DNA of 64,000 nt from Psychroserpens jangbogonensis (GCF_000797465.1 NZ_JSWG01000004.1:124001-188000), one strand, 5' to 3'. Positions 1 through 10,000 are shown, counted from the first letter of the stretch. Numbers and translations are program-made. The notes: generated from the letters alone by a model not told the origin.

Positions 1-19
1 GTTGTTGTTGATATACCTA

Positions 20-157
20 TTATACAACTGTCTTAAAACTCACTGATACATCATCTGTAATAAAAAACGTGATTTTATGTTCATCGCTTTCACTCACAAA
101 ACCTTCGTACTCATAATTTAGAAGGTTTTGGAGTCTATCTTTTTTAATATTTATGAG
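20..157 (-). pseudogene. Possible 3' remnant of an unrecognised gene
   Basis: About 45 codons are open on the minus strand, running from just after an in-frame stop near 158-160 to a TAA at 20-22. There is no ATG, GTG or TTG start in frame at the head of the stretch. The predicted peptide (ending in ITFFITDDVSVSFKTVV) has a normal protein-like composition with alternating hydrophobic residues, so it reads like the tail of a beta-rich domain. I do not recognise a family. It lies directly downstream of the T9SS cargo gene. It may be a gene remnant or chance open frame. Confidence 0.25.
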
Positions 158-193
158 TTAAATGTTTATAATTGATTAATTTCAATGCAACGA

Positions 194-1195
194 CTACAAC
201 TTGACTATTCTAACATTCTGAAATGTATTATTTGCATGGTCTTTTATATTCAGAATATAAACACCAGAAGCGTATGTCGTTAGATCCAACCTGTTGTTGA
301 CCTCTAATTTTTCTAGCTGAAAGATCTCTTTACCAGAAATATTATACACTGTAATAGAATAGTCACCAAACTGTTTGAAATTTATATTGATATTATTTTT
401 TGTCGGATTTGGAAATATATCAAAACTTTCAGAATTGAAATCTTCCACAGATAGCGCATCCACATTAAATAAAGCACGTTTGTATAAAGACCAAGTATTA
501 TCTTGATCTTGTGCTCGCAAATACAAATAATGATCTCCATTTGTCATATCGTTAGGAACTTGTATGAGCAAGTCGTCATCAATACTAAATCCTTGTGTGA
601 TACCAATTGATGTCGCACTGCCAACTCCTGGATCTGTATCAAAAAAATACTCGGCTGCAATTATATGTGTTGCAGTTGGATTGGAGTTTTGTGAGTGTGT
701 GTAAAAATAAGCGCGCTTGTATAAGCTCCATGTATCATCTGCATCTTTCACACGTATATGTAAAACATGTAAACCATCGGCTAGACCTGTTGTAGCGATT
801 GTGAATGTTTCGCTTATTGTCATGCCTTGCGTTACAACATCTGGATTAGCACTTCCAACTCCTGGATCTGTATCTATAAAATATTCCGCAGCAATAATAT
901 TTTGAGGTGTACTGTTTGTGGTTGGTGTTTGTATGTAGAAATAAGCACGTTTATATAAACTCCAAACATCACTCGTTCCTTTTACTCTAATGTGTAAGGT
1001 GTGCAAACCTTCAGCCAAACCTGTTGTTGGAATGCTGCTAAAGTTTTCGTCAATAGTATTTCCTGTTGTTACAGGAATCGAAGTCCCATTATCAACTCCT
1101 GGATCTGTGTCAAAAAAATATTCGGCATCTGTAATTTGGCTAAATCCTGATATGGAAAAGCACATGAAGACTATGACTGTTAGTAGATTTTTCAT
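194..1195 (-). CDS. Repeat-bearing T9SS type A sorting domain protein
   Basis: This is a secreted protein of 333 residues. It has an N-terminal signal peptide (residues 1-19, ending FSISGFSQ). Three tandem repeats of about 75-80 residues follow, each opening with AEYF(F/I)DTDPGV and closing with a WSLYKRA motif. The C-terminal ~80 residues form a Por secretion system sorting domain with the features FDIFPNPT, YNISGKEI and ASGVYILNI. Such a domain directs export through the type IX system and attachment at or release from the cell surface. The function of the repeat is unknown to me; a beta-sandwich fold is likely. It is the last gene of a minus-strand run and lies 10 bp after the beta-helix-like gene, so the two are probably co-transcribed. 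Confidence 0.85.
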   Translation of the reverse strand: MKNLLTVIVFMCFSISGFSQITDAEYFFDTDPGVDNGTSIPVTTGNTIDENFSSIPTTGLAEGLHTLHIRVKGTSDVWSLYKRAYFYIQTPTTNSTPQNIIAAEYFIDTDPGVGSANPDVVTQGMTISETFTIATTGLADGLHVLHIRVKDADDTWSLYKRAYFYTHSQNSNPTATHIIAAEYFFDTDPGVGSATSIGITQGFSIDDDLLIQVPNDMTNGDHYLYLRAQDQDNTWSLYKRALFNVDALSVEDFNSESFDIFPNPTKNNININFKQFGDYSITVYNISGKEIFQLEKLEVNNRLDLTTYASGVYILNIKDHANNTFQNVRIVKL

Positions 1196-1205
1196 CTTAA
1201 AAGTT

Positions 1206-2243
1206 TTATTGTTTTTGTTCTGCAGTGAAATTCACGTCTAAATTTTGCCCAGGAGCTACTACATTATTATTGATAGTAATACTGGTAGGAAATGGCATTA
1301 AATCTGGTCTGCCTTGAGGGTCGAATAAAAAATTATTTCCGAAGATGCCAATACTTGTGCCATCTGTACCGTAATTAGTTCCTGGAGAACCAGCCAATAA
1401 ATGATAGTCATTATCATAAAAGTCATCTTCTGTCATTGTTGGAGCAATTACAAACATTGGGTTTGTATTATCTAAATTATTAGTTCCTGGAAGGTCAACA
1501 ATAGTATTACCTACATAACTATATGTGAGGTTGTTTCTAAAATCTAAATTGGTGGAATTATTAATGCCAAACTCGGTCATATTACCATTAGTAACAAAAA
1601 TATTGTTAGAAATTATTGTGCTTGTACAGTTTGAAAAGAAAAAATCGGTTGAATTACTAGTGCTAAAAAATATGTTATTCCTTACCAAATTAGTTACGTT
1701 TAAACCACTTACACCACCAAACATAAAATTATTTTTAATTAACCAAACATCTGCACTTGTAAGTATAGCTGTACCTGTGGTTGTAAAATAATTACCTTCT
1801 ACTAGCCAGGAATCTGCTAAACCGTTGGGAGGACTTACAGATATAGCACTATTAATCCTGTTATTAATGATTTTAATTCCGTCTAAATTATTTACGGTTC
1901 CACTTAGAATAATTGCATTTATGGTTAAGCCTCTAATTTCGCTATTGGCTGCTGTTCCAAAGAAAGCAATATTACCAACAACAGTAGTTAATCCCTGATC
2001 ATTAGTTATTGGATCGTGCCCTAAAGCAACTATATTTAACCTTTTGCCTATTGATATACTACCATACGATGTTGCAGATGGATGTATTTGTATAATATCT
2101 CCTGCTGTTGCAGCATCAACAGCGTCTTGTATAACTGTGAACATGGCTCCAGATTGTGAGCGATTGTCAACAGTGTATACTGTTTGTGCGCTAGCAATAA
2201 AAGTAATAAGGCATAATGTTAAAGTAATTTTAAAAATTCTCAT
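1206..2243 (-). CDS. Secreted protein, probable right-handed beta-helix
   Basis: I chose the ATG at 2243 because it places a clear signal peptide (MRIFKITLTLCLITFIASAQ) at the N-terminus; the longer frame to 2330 adds a polar stretch that overlaps the upstream gene. The mature protein is rich in Asn, Ile, Thr and Ser with short repeating turns such as NNFMF, RNNIFF and SNNIFV. That pattern is typical of parallel beta-helix (pectate-lyase-like or chondroitinase-B-like) proteins. No sorting domain is visible at the C-terminus. It sits 10 bp upstream of the T9SS cargo gene and may function with it at the cell surface. No catalytic residues could be assigned. Confidence 0.7.
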   Translation of the reverse strand: MRIFKITLTLCLITFIASAQTVYTVDNRSQSGAMFTVIQDAVDAATAGDIIQIHPSATSYGSISIGKRLNIVALGHDPITNDQGLTTVVGNIAFFGTAANSEIRGLTINAIILSGTVNNLDGIKIINNRINSAISVSPPNGLADSWLVEGNYFTTTGTAILTSADVWLIKNNFMFGGVSGLNVTNLVRNNIFFSTSNSTDFFFSNCTSTIISNNIFVTNGNMTEFGINNSTNLDFRNNLTYSYVGNTIVDLPGTNNLDNTNPMFVIAPTMTEDDFYDNDYHLLAGSPGTNYGTDGTSIGIFGNNFLFDPQGRPDLMPFPTSITINNNVVAPGQNLDVNFTAEQKQ

Positions 2244-2319
2244 ATTGGTTGTTTTTAATTGTTTATTAATACTATTTGGTGTTCTACCTTTAAAAAGGTA
2301 AATATGATTTTCAAGTTTT

Positions 2320-2946
2320 TTATTCTTCAATTAGTGATTCAATGTTTAAAGCTGCTAAGTGTTCCCACAATTCGTCTGGTTCCATTTTCCAAGCATTTGC
2401 CTCGATACCAAATCTTTGATTTACTAAATATTGAAGCGTGGTTTTTTGATAATTACTTGAAGCTTGATACTTTATCAGCGTTCGTTGACCATCAAAAGTT
2501 TGCGTACGTTCGTAACCAGATTCATTCTCTGTATCTATTTCCATATTTTGAAACATAGAAAACATTGCTACTAGAGCTGACCCTTTTCCGGCACCATCAG
2601 AAATGGTGACATTTATCTTTTTATCATTATCTCCTTTAAATGATAATTTAAAAACACTAATGCCTATTTGACTTCCAATATTATATTCTGTTCGCTTTAA
2701 ATCACCTAATTTTTCAGGCATCCATGCTTTTATTTGTTCTTTACTTACTGGAGTTATTTCAGATAATTTCTCAATATTTTTTTGAAGATCTTCTGCGCCA
2801 TCTATAATGTTATCAAGATTGTTTAAACCTTGTTTTGCTTCTTTTACTTGGTTTGTCGCTTCTTTAATTTTAGACAACGCACTATTTTCTTCTTTGCAGG
2901 CTACTAGTAATAGGAATAACATGGTTATTGTGAGTAGTTTTTTCAT
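2320..2946 (-). CDS. Putative lipoprotein, paralogue of the upstream gene's C-terminus
   Basis: This 208-residue protein starts with a lipoprotein signal (MKKLLTITMLFLLLVAC, Cys at residue 17). A short coiled-coil-like segment follows (about residues 25-60, rich in K, E, N and L). The rest carries the pattern SKEQIKAWMPEKLGDLKRTEY, close to SKAQFKKWLPKKVGDLKRTSY in the next gene upstream. Both also share a segment on isolated dimer-like beta strands ending in an ELW motif near the C-terminus. The start ATG overlaps the upstream stop by 4 bp, indicating translational coupling. The function is unknown. Confidence 0.75.
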   Translation of the reverse strand: MKKLLTITMLFLLLVACKEENSALSKIKEATNQVKEAKQGLNNLDNIIDGAEDLQKNIEKLSEITPVSKEQIKAWMPEKLGDLKRTEYNIGSQIGISVFKLSFKGDNDKKINVTISDGAGKGSALVAMFSMFQNMEIDTENESGYERTQTFDGQRTLIKYQASSNYQKTTLQYLVNQRFGIEANAWKMEPDELWEHLAALNIESLIEE

Positions 2947-4196
2947 TTTTTAAGTAATTTTTCCACCTTTAATTTTTTAATATAATCCCATAACTCCTCC
3001 GAAGTCACATTCTCTCCGCTTGCATATAGAACAATTCTGTCTTTAAATAGTGCCATTATTTGAGATGTTTTATTCTCTTTGTCTTCTTTGCTTATATGAT
3101 TTGCTTCTCCTTTATCAGTGGCATCAGTTTCTGTTGTATCACTAGTTGGTTTGTCATCTCTTTCATATTGTTTATCCATTGCAAAAGAGAAATTCGCCAT
3201 CTCTAAATCATCTGGATTTTTTGCTCCGTCTAGGATTGCTATTTCCATTTTTTGATTACCACTTTCAAAAACTACAAACGCATTATTACTTTTACTATCA
3301 CTGTCATCTAATGCTTTATCTAATTCGTAACTCGTTCTTTTTAAATCACCTACTTTTTTGGGAAGCCATTTTTTAAATTGTGCTTTTGAGATGGGTACTA
3401 ATTCGTGAAGTTTTTTGGCGGCTAATATGTCTTCATCTTTCATTATTTGTCTTACAAACCATTTCACCTTTTTAGAATTTGGAGAGCTTTGGTTAAATTG
3501 TATTTTTTTTGGTCGGGTTGAGCTATAATCATCTGTATTGTACTCTTGAACTGCTACAAGTTGTTCTTCAATGAAGTTCCACCCTTTTTTTAATTGAATA
3601 TCTGCGCTAATTGCAAGCTCAATCGTATCATTATCTCTAATAGGTGTTTTAATACATTTATCTTTAAAGGCAATGGCTCTATCTATATAAAACCAATAAA
3701 ATTTAGTGCCTAAAACGAGGTTTTTACCATCATAATTATTATTACGATAATAATCATTGTTATTAAACATTTCTTCATCAGTTGCGGGAAATAGAATAGC
3801 TACGTTTTCTCCATATTTCTTTATATACATTGGATCAAATTTCTCTGAGTACACATCATTAAAGGGTGTTTTTGCAAAAAGATCCCTGTCCTTACAATCA
3901 CTATTCATTAAAAACAAGCTGAAGAAGTTATAGTGTTGTAATGGAATACTATCATATAGTGCTTTGATGTCAAATTCAGGTAAATTGAATTTTATTTCAC
4001 CGTCTTTGTTAATAGTTCCTAAAATAATTTCTTCGCCATTTTGCTGTTTTTGAACGAGTTGTAATACTTCATGTGTGTAATCCAGTTCTCCGTTAAGATG
4101 GTTTTCAACTTTAGATAAAGTTGCAGTTTGCGATTGTTGTGCTTTACACCATTGAAATAGAATAATTGCGACTACTAGTATTAGTTTAGTTTTCAT
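2943..4196 (-). CDS. Exported protein of unknown function with repeated C-terminal domain
   Basis: The protein has 417 residues, with an N-terminal signal segment (MKTKLILVVAIILFQWCKAQ) that may be a lipoprotein or Sec signal. The first ~250 residues are unlike the neighbour. The last ~160 residues resemble the whole of the 208-residue protein encoded next, sharing the LKRTSYELD/LKRTEYNIG region, an aliphatic strand around AILDGA/TISDGA, and a C-terminal ELWDYI/ELWEHL helix. It therefore looks like a domain duplication with an added N-terminal domain. A low-complexity acidic and threonine-rich insert lies around residues 345-370. It starts 2 bp downstream of the DUF6252-like gene in the same run. 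Confidence 0.7.
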   Translation of the reverse strand: MKTKLILVVAIILFQWCKAQQSQTATLSKVENHLNGELDYTHEVLQLVQKQQNGEEIILGTINKDGEIKFNLPEFDIKALYDSIPLQHYNFFSLFLMNSDCKDRDLFAKTPFNDVYSEKFDPMYIKKYGENVAILFPATDEEMFNNNDYYRNNNYDGKNLVLGTKFYWFYIDRAIAFKDKCIKTPIRDNDTIELAISADIQLKKGWNFIEEQLVAVQEYNTDDYSSTRPKKIQFNQSSPNSKKVKWFVRQIMKDEDILAAKKLHELVPISKAQFKKWLPKKVGDLKRTSYELDKALDDSDSKSNNAFVVFESGNQKMEIAILDGAKNPDDLEMANFSFAMDKQYERDDKPTSDTTETDATDKGEANHISKEDKENKTSQIMALFKDRIVLYASGENVTSEELWDYIKKLKVEKLLKK

Positions 4197-4198
4197 AT

Positions 4199-4681
4199 TT
4201 ATAATTTTACAGCTTTAAACGCTCCTTCTGAAATCTCTTTTGTTGAATTATCTAGTTGGTTAATCCCTGTAAACGAAAACGTCCCTTTTATATAATTAGC
4301 ATTGTTTTCGGTTATTGTTATTGTACCCGAACCTACATCTTGACTTGCTCCAAATACGACAAAAGGAGAATTTGTTTGATACGTTAGTGCGACTATTTCT
4401 GCTACTCCTGTCGTAAATGTTCCTACAGAAATAGGACTTTCTAATGTTAAACCAATTGAAGTGTTTTCGCCTACTCCTGAGATTACATAAAAGTCTGTCT
4501 CATCAGCTAGAGTACTAACAGTAACAATGTCTATTGAAAAATTTACACCATCAACTTTTGCTGTTAAATAGTAATTGCTCTGTTCTGAGTTTGTAGAATC
4601 ATCATTGCTAGAGCAACTGCTTAGAACTAATGTTAATAAGATGAATGCTATTTTAGCAAACATGGTTTTTAGTGTTTTCAT
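4199..4681 (-). CDS. DUF6252-like lipoprotein
   Basis: This is a 160-residue lipoprotein. After a short hydrophobic core the lipobox LSSC is followed by SSNDDS, the acidic-Ser tail common to surface-directed Bacteroidota lipoproteins. The mature part has the pattern of the DUF6252 family: a YYLTAKVDGVNF strand near the start and alternating GTITIT and KGTFSFTG strands near the end, predicting a small beta-sandwich. The start could be the first Met or the Met at residue 7; both give a usable signal. It is part of the co-directional run from 5641. Its molecular role is not known. Confidence 0.7.
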   Translation of the reverse strand: MKTLKTMFAKIAFILLTLVLSSCSSNDDSTNSEQSNYYLTAKVDGVNFSIDIVTVSTLADETDFYVISGVGENTSIGLTLESPISVGTFTTGVAEIVALTYQTNSPFVVFGASQDVGSGTITITENNANYIKGTFSFTGINQLDNSTKEISEGAFKAVKL

Positions 4682-4690
4682 AATTGTTGT

Positions 4691-5641
4691 TTATTGTTGT
4701 TTTTTGGCTTTAATTTTATAGGTTGTATTAAAGTGTTCTGGTATAGGGTCAAGGTCACTATTAGATTTTCTGGATTCTACAAAATCAGCATGGAGCTCAA
4801 TATAATAGGTGCCAGGATTTAAAATAGATGTCGATGTAATTTTTGACAGTCTTCCTCTATTTAGACTTGTTTCTGCACCCAACCAATCAAAATCATATCC
4901 TGCCAGTGTACCAGCTGTATTAATGAGGCGCATACTTATTCTCATATCATTTGGCATGTCTAATACTTCGACTTCAATAGCACTAGGCTCATCTAATTCC
5001 ACTTTATACCAATCATAAGTTTTATCATCACCAGAAGCAATAAAGTAGTCTGTAAAACCAGCAATGGCGTAGGCCTCTATTGTTTCATCAAATAGGATTT
5101 TTTTAGCCTGCCCTTGGGTATCATTTTGTTCAAAACAGTCTATACGACCAAAAAATTCCCATTCAAGAGTGTAATCTACAGGGTAATCTGCAGCATTAAA
5201 AAAGGGATATACTTCCACTGAATAAGAAGCTCCAGGGTGTACTGAAAAAGAAGCGACTCTGTTAGATACATTATTTGTCTGTGCCGCTGAACCACCGATA
5301 ATAGTTCCACCTGCATCAAAATCATTATCTACAAATAACGCAGGTATTAAACCTGTAGCGCTTTGTGATAATGTAACAGTAACGTATCCACCACCAGGAT
5401 CACTAGGAATGGTTATGAAATTGGCGTAAACATCTCTTTCGTTTGCCATTTCCCAAGTTGCATTAATTGAACCAGATGCTGGAGTCGGCTCATATAACTC
5501 GCAATCATTAACTTCTAGAATAGGAGGAGGAGTTTCAGTATCGTCATCACTGCTACAAGAAAATAGTGCTAGTCCAATTAGTAGTAGCCCAATGTAAAAT
5601 GTGTTCTTTTTGTGTTTAAAATTTTGAAAAGAAAAGTTCAT
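4691..5641 (-). CDS. Lipoprotein with pre-peptidase-like beta-sandwich domains
   Basis: I prefer the ATG at 5641 over the one at 5692, because it gives a compact lipoprotein signal with lipobox LFSC at about residues 26-29, followed by SSDDD. The mature protein (~290 residues) appears to contain two similar units, each with aromatic-rich strands and an NDT(Q)GQA segment preceding DWYKVELDEPSAIEVEV. This resembles bacterial pre-peptidase C-terminal (PPC) domains, which are calcium-binding beta-sandwiches of extracellular proteins. It is the first gene of the minus-strand lipoprotein run and is divergent from the ECF sigma factor, with the inverted repeat at 5696-5740 between them. Confidence 0.65.
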   Translation of the reverse strand: MNFSFQNFKHKKNTFYIGLLLIGLALFSCSSDDDTETPPPILEVNDCELYEPTPASGSINATWEMANERDVYANFITIPSDPGGGYVTVTLSQSATGLIPALFVDNDFDAGGTIIGGSAAQTNNVSNRVASFSVHPGASYSVEVYPFFNAADYPVDYTLEWEFFGRIDCFEQNDTQGQAKKILFDETIEAYAIAGFTDYFIASGDDKTYDWYKVELDEPSAIEVEVLDMPNDMRISMRLINTAGTLAGYDFDWLGAETSLNRGRLSKITSTSILNPGTYYIELHADFVESRKSNSDLDPIPEHFNTTYKIKAKKQQ

Positions 5642-5695
5642 CGTTAATAGTTTTAAATTATTAATATCACTCTTTTGTGTAGGAATTTTCAAAAA

Positions 5696-5740
5696 GTAAA
5701 CACCAATTAGTAAAAAAAAATTCTTTACTTAGATGTTTAC
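5696..5740. promoter_or_regulatory. Inverted repeat between lipoprotein run and sigma factor
   Basis: Two half-sites face outward. Reading toward the sigma gene on the plus strand: TTTACT (5724-5729), 4 bases, TGTTTAC (5734-5740). Reading toward the lipoprotein gene on the minus strand: TTTACT (5714-5709), 6 bases, TGTTTAC (5702-5696). The bipartite element is thus duplicated in inverted orientation in the 121-bp divergent spacer. It could be two promoter elements for the neighbouring ECF sigma factor (auto-regulation plus target) or a regulator binding site. The repeat is seen directly; its role is inferred. Confidence 0.45.
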
Positions 5741-5762
5741 ATTAAAAGCAATTGAATACTAA

Positions 5763-6305
5763 ATGGTAGAAAGCGAAATATTAGTAGCACTTAAAAACGA
5801 TGATAAATCGGTTTTAAAATCGGTTTATTTAGAACATAAGCCTGCTTTTATAGGTTTTGCCAAAACGTATAATATAGATAGTGAAGATGCTCTAGACCTA
5901 TATCAGGATGCCATTATTGCACTACGAGAAAATGCATTAAATGGTCATTTGGATAATTTGAAAAGTGAATTAAAAACGTATCTCTTTAGTATTGGTAAGT
6001 ATATGTTTTATAAGCATTTAAAAGAAAAGAAAAAGTTGCATTTAGTTCATTCTATTGAAGAAACAAATGATTTTGATGAGCCAAAAGTAGCAGATATTGA
6101 TTATAATTTTAGCACGAGACAAAGGCAATTGCAAATAGCATTTAAGAGTTTAGGCGCACAATGTAGAACCTTACTAAACCTTTTTTATATGAGAGGTTTT
6201 AACTTAGATGAAATTGTAGAAGAATTGAACTATAATAACAAAGATGTGGCAAAAAGCCAGAAATCAAGATGTTTGAAATCTTTAAAAAAAATAATTAACG
6301 ATTAA
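5763..6305 (+). CDS. RNA polymerase sigma factor, ECF-type sigma-70
   Basis: This 180-residue protein has the two-domain layout of extracytoplasmic function sigma factors. Region 2 lies in about residues 20-90 (DALDLYQDAIIAL followed by LKTYLFSIGKYMFYKHL, the -10 binding helix). Region 4 lies in about residues 115-178 (LNLFYMRGFNLDEIVEELNY followed by a helix-turn-helix ending KSRCLKSLKKII). A charged linker separates them. It is followed after 3 bp by a membrane anti-sigma-like TPR protein, as expected for an ECF pair. It is divergent from the lipoprotein run, and the inverted repeat just upstream suggests self-regulation. Confidence 0.88.
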   Translation: MVESEILVALKNDDKSVLKSVYLEHKPAFIGFAKTYNIDSEDALDLYQDAIIALRENALNGHLDNLKSELKTYLFSIGKYMFYKHLKEKKKLHLVHSIEETNDFDEPKVADIDYNFSTRQRQLQIAFKSLGAQCRTLLNLFYMRGFNLDEIVEELNYNNKDVAKSQKSRCLKSLKKIIND

Positions 6306-6308
6306 GAA

Positions 6309-7019
6309 ATGAATAAGTCAGGTTATATAATTAAATATTTCGAAGACACGCTTTCTGAAGTAGAGTTAAAAGAATTTAACACATTATTATTGAGTGATAA
6401 TGACTTTAAAGAAGAGTTTGAGTTTCAAAAAGAATTACAAGAGACATTAGTTTTAAATGATCGAGAGCAATTAAAAGAAGAAATTCAAAATTGGGATACA
6501 ACCATAAAGAAGAGTCGTTTTAAAGCTTGGTTCATTGCAGCTAGCTTATTAATTTTACTTGGAACTTCATGGCAATTATTTTTCAATTCACCATCTGATA
6601 GTCCTGAAGAACTTTATGCTTCATATTTTGAGCCATATAGAAATATAGTACAGCCTATCGTTAGAGGTGAGCATAAAGAAGATTTGCAATCTAAAGCTTT
6701 TGAAGCATATGAAGCAAAAAATTACGAAACTGCTATTCTATATTTTAATGATATTTTAAAGGAAGAACCAAACGCGGCAATTTCATTTTATAAAGCGAAC
6801 ACTTTGTTGCAATTAAATAAGACAAATGAGGCTATAAAACTATTGGAGGCAAATGTTAAAAACCCTGATACTTTACAAGATCGAAATTTATGGTATTTAG
6901 CACTTGCTTATTTAAAGAATAATAATACTGATGCTACTAAAAAAACACTAAAACAGCTGCTTTCTAAATCTAAATTTAAAACTAAAGAAGCCACCACTTT
7001 AATTAAAGATCTTGACTAA
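6309..7019 (+). CDS. Membrane anti-sigma-like protein with periplasmic TPR domain
   Basis: The 236-residue protein has three parts. Residues 1-72 are a cytosolic helical segment beginning with YIIKYFEDTLSEVELKEF, like the N-terminus of Bacteroidota anti-sigma-like proteins; there is no zinc-binding HxxxCxxC. Residues about 73-92 (AWFIAASLLILLGTSWQLFF) form a single transmembrane helix. Residues about 120-236 form tetratricopeptide repeats, for example AFEAYEAKNYETAILYFNDIL. By the positive-inside rule the TPR part would be periplasmic. Gene order and 3-bp spacing suggest it binds and restrains the sigma factor encoded upstream. Its 3' end overlaps the convergent CHAT gene by 21 bp. The anti-sigma role is an inference. 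Confidence 0.75.
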   Translation: MNKSGYIIKYFEDTLSEVELKEFNTLLLSDNDFKEEFEFQKELQETLVLNDREQLKEEIQNWDTTIKKSRFKAWFIAASLLILLGTSWQLFFNSPSDSPEELYASYFEPYRNIVQPIVRGEHKEDLQSKAFEAYEAKNYETAILYFNDILKEEPNAAISFYKANTLLQLNKTNEAIKLLEANVKNPDTLQDRNLWYLALAYLKNNNTDATKKTLKQLLSKSKFKTKEATTLIKDLD

Positions 7020-10000
7020 TGGTTTTCTTATTAAAAATAAAAAAAGAGGAATTAAAATAAAAGTTAACCACCAATAATTAGCTTCTGATTTAATAGCGGA
7101 AATATCTCCAGAAAGCACGAAGCCTGCCCAATAAAAAGGGTGTTTTAGAAAAGAGTCTTCTATTGTATTTAAATAATCTAGTTTTGCTAGTTGTAAAGCT
7201 TTGTTTTTAGGCTCTCCAGATTTTAAATAGCTGTAAAAGGATTCCATTATTTGCGATGTTTCTTTATCTGGCACTTTCCATAAACTTGTTACAGTACTTG
7301 GTACACCAGCATAAGTAAACGCCTTCGACACATTAATTAGTCCTTCACCTCTCTTTAAGTTACCTACTCCAGTATCACATGCACTTAAAACGGCAAGGTC
7401 AGCATTTAGTGACATGTTATAGAGTTCTGAAATAAATAACTTTTCGTCATCTGTAGATCCAAAATTCAAGTTAGAAAATTCTGAATGAGTATTGTTAACT
7501 GAAGAGTGCATAGCCAAATGAAGAAGGCTATAATTTTTTGCTGTGGCTAAAAATGTTTCTTTACTCGCTTTTTTGCCTAAAAAAACATCAGATTTAAATA
7601 ATTTGCTAATTTGAGACGCTTCATAATTAGCACCATTTAACTGACTGTTTTCATCATTATAAGTTGGAGAATAGATTCCTAATTTATTATTCTTTGACTT
7701 TTCAACTTCAGTTTGTTCATTCCACAAGAGAAGAGACGCAGCATAGCTAATACTATGATTTTCTATGAGGTGTTTTCCGTTAGCATTCATTAAAATTTCT
7801 AAAGGAAAATAGTATAGTAAATCATCTAAGACGAAAATTAAATCTTGATGATTTTCATCTTTTAAAATTGAGCTTGGCAGCAATTGTACATATAGTTGAT
7901 GAAGATATTGCTCGTAGTTTGTATTGTTAGTATCTTTAAGTAAATCAATTGTCTTTTTAAGTAACTGGCTAAGTTTTGCTTTAGTGCTAATTTTAATAAG
8001 CTTTGTACTCGATTTAGAAATGGCAAAAGCATAAACAGATTTTTGTGTGAAACAATATTTTATAATGCGTTGGTTTGGATTTAGTTTTTCTTTTAACGCA
8101 TTTAAATTAAATTTTTGTCGTGTTTGATTAAAATATGACCTGTAATTTTCTTTAAACCAAATATTTAAATTGTCAATGCTCTTATTTAAATCAAATATTT
8201 TCTCTTTAATTATTTTATTATTATTATCAGATTCGTTATTTATGAACAGTTGTTTTTTGTAAAAATGAAGCTCATTTTTTAAGTTGCTTTCGGTGTTTAA
8301 AATAGAATCAGGAATGTTTATTGCTTTTCTTTGTGTGTTATTTAAAAATTTTCGCCAGCTAATTTTTGAGTTAGATTCCTCAATTTTTTCTAGTATAGTT
8401 TTCTGAATGGATTTATCATTTAACAGAATAGAAGTGCTTAAGAGCTGCTCATTTATCTGTACCACAATATCGTATGTCGTGTCATTAAACTCAGAAAACA
8501 AATAATTATCTGAAAAAGCATCTGAAGCGACTTTACTTAAATTATGTGCTATTTCTAAATAGAATTTCCTATTTGTTGCGCTAAAAGCATGTTGATAATC
8601 TTTGCTTGCTTTTAGCAGCAAGTCTATAAAATCATTATTGCTATATGGTTTGCAATCATTATAATTTATGTTCTTGATTGAAACCGGTTTTGTAACATCT
8701 TTATGCAGGTCTTTAAACGCCAACGAATAATATTTGTGCATCAAGTTAACACTATCCTGTGCAATAGCAATATGTGCTTGTTCGCCTCTTAATACCATTG
8801 AAAAATAAGGTTCTTTTTCCTCTGAGATTTTATTTATCCAACTATTCACCTTTAATTCGGCAGTTTTGTAGGCTTTATCATTTAGGTGCAAACGTATAAG
8901 GTTTAACTTGTCACTTAGTGCAAATAGGGCGACCGCATTATTTTTTTGAAGATTTATAATTTGCTCATAAATTGCTTTGGCTTCTTTTGGGTTTTTGAGT
9001 TTTAAAATATTAGCTTTAAACCTCAACGCGTTTAATTTGCCAATGTTAATGAAGTCTTTAAAATAGGAAAGATTATTTGGGTTGTTCCGCTTATCATCTT
9101 CATCGTAGTTAGAAAAAAAATCTGAAATCTTGTTGTTATATGTTATCGCTTTTACTGTATCTTTTTTTAACAAATACAGACTTGCATAGTTACTCCATAA
9201 ATTAATTTGAGTTCGTCCTCTATACGTTTCATTGAACCAATTACTAAGATTAGTTTTGTGGCTTTTTATAAGATTCTCAGATTTAATAATGTATTCTTCT
9301 GCCTTAGCATAATCTCCATGTTGTATATACCAAGTATTTAACGAGACGTAAGCGATATTTAAATAACTTTTATCTTTATATGGAATGGCTTCCCAAATAC
9401 GTACAACATCTAAATAGGTTTCTAGCTCTTTTTTGTAATACCCAACAAAACCGTAAGTAAGTGCCAGGTGATGTTTGTGATATGCAACCTCACTATTATA
9501 TTCACCTCTATTAGAAACATTAAGAGTAATTGCTTTTTTATAATGTTCTATAACTTTCGATTGATCTCCATAAACACTAAGAATATTACCAATATTAAAT
9601 TCGGCTTGCGCGATTAGAGGATGATTATACACTAAAGTGTCCTTTAAAATTGCTCTGGTTGCTTGTGCCATTTCCAAAGATTTTTCCCAATTTGAGTTAT
9701 TAGAATATTGATGAGATAAATACTTGACTAGATGTCCTTTGAAGTACTTATCGTTTATGTGATGTTTATTATAAGATTTTAATGCTTTTTTTGATGCAAC
9801 TATCGCCTCATCATTCTTTGAGTTAAATTGATAAACAATAGCATCAGAAGCCTGTCTTTTAAATAGAGCTGTTTTGTAATTAATGCTTGAAGTATCTTTG
9901 TTTTTGGAAATAATTTGATGCCTTAAGTCTTGCAAAACCTTGTAATCATTAGCACTGTAAGATTCTGTTTTGTTGAAATATATCGAATCTGCTATTTTTT

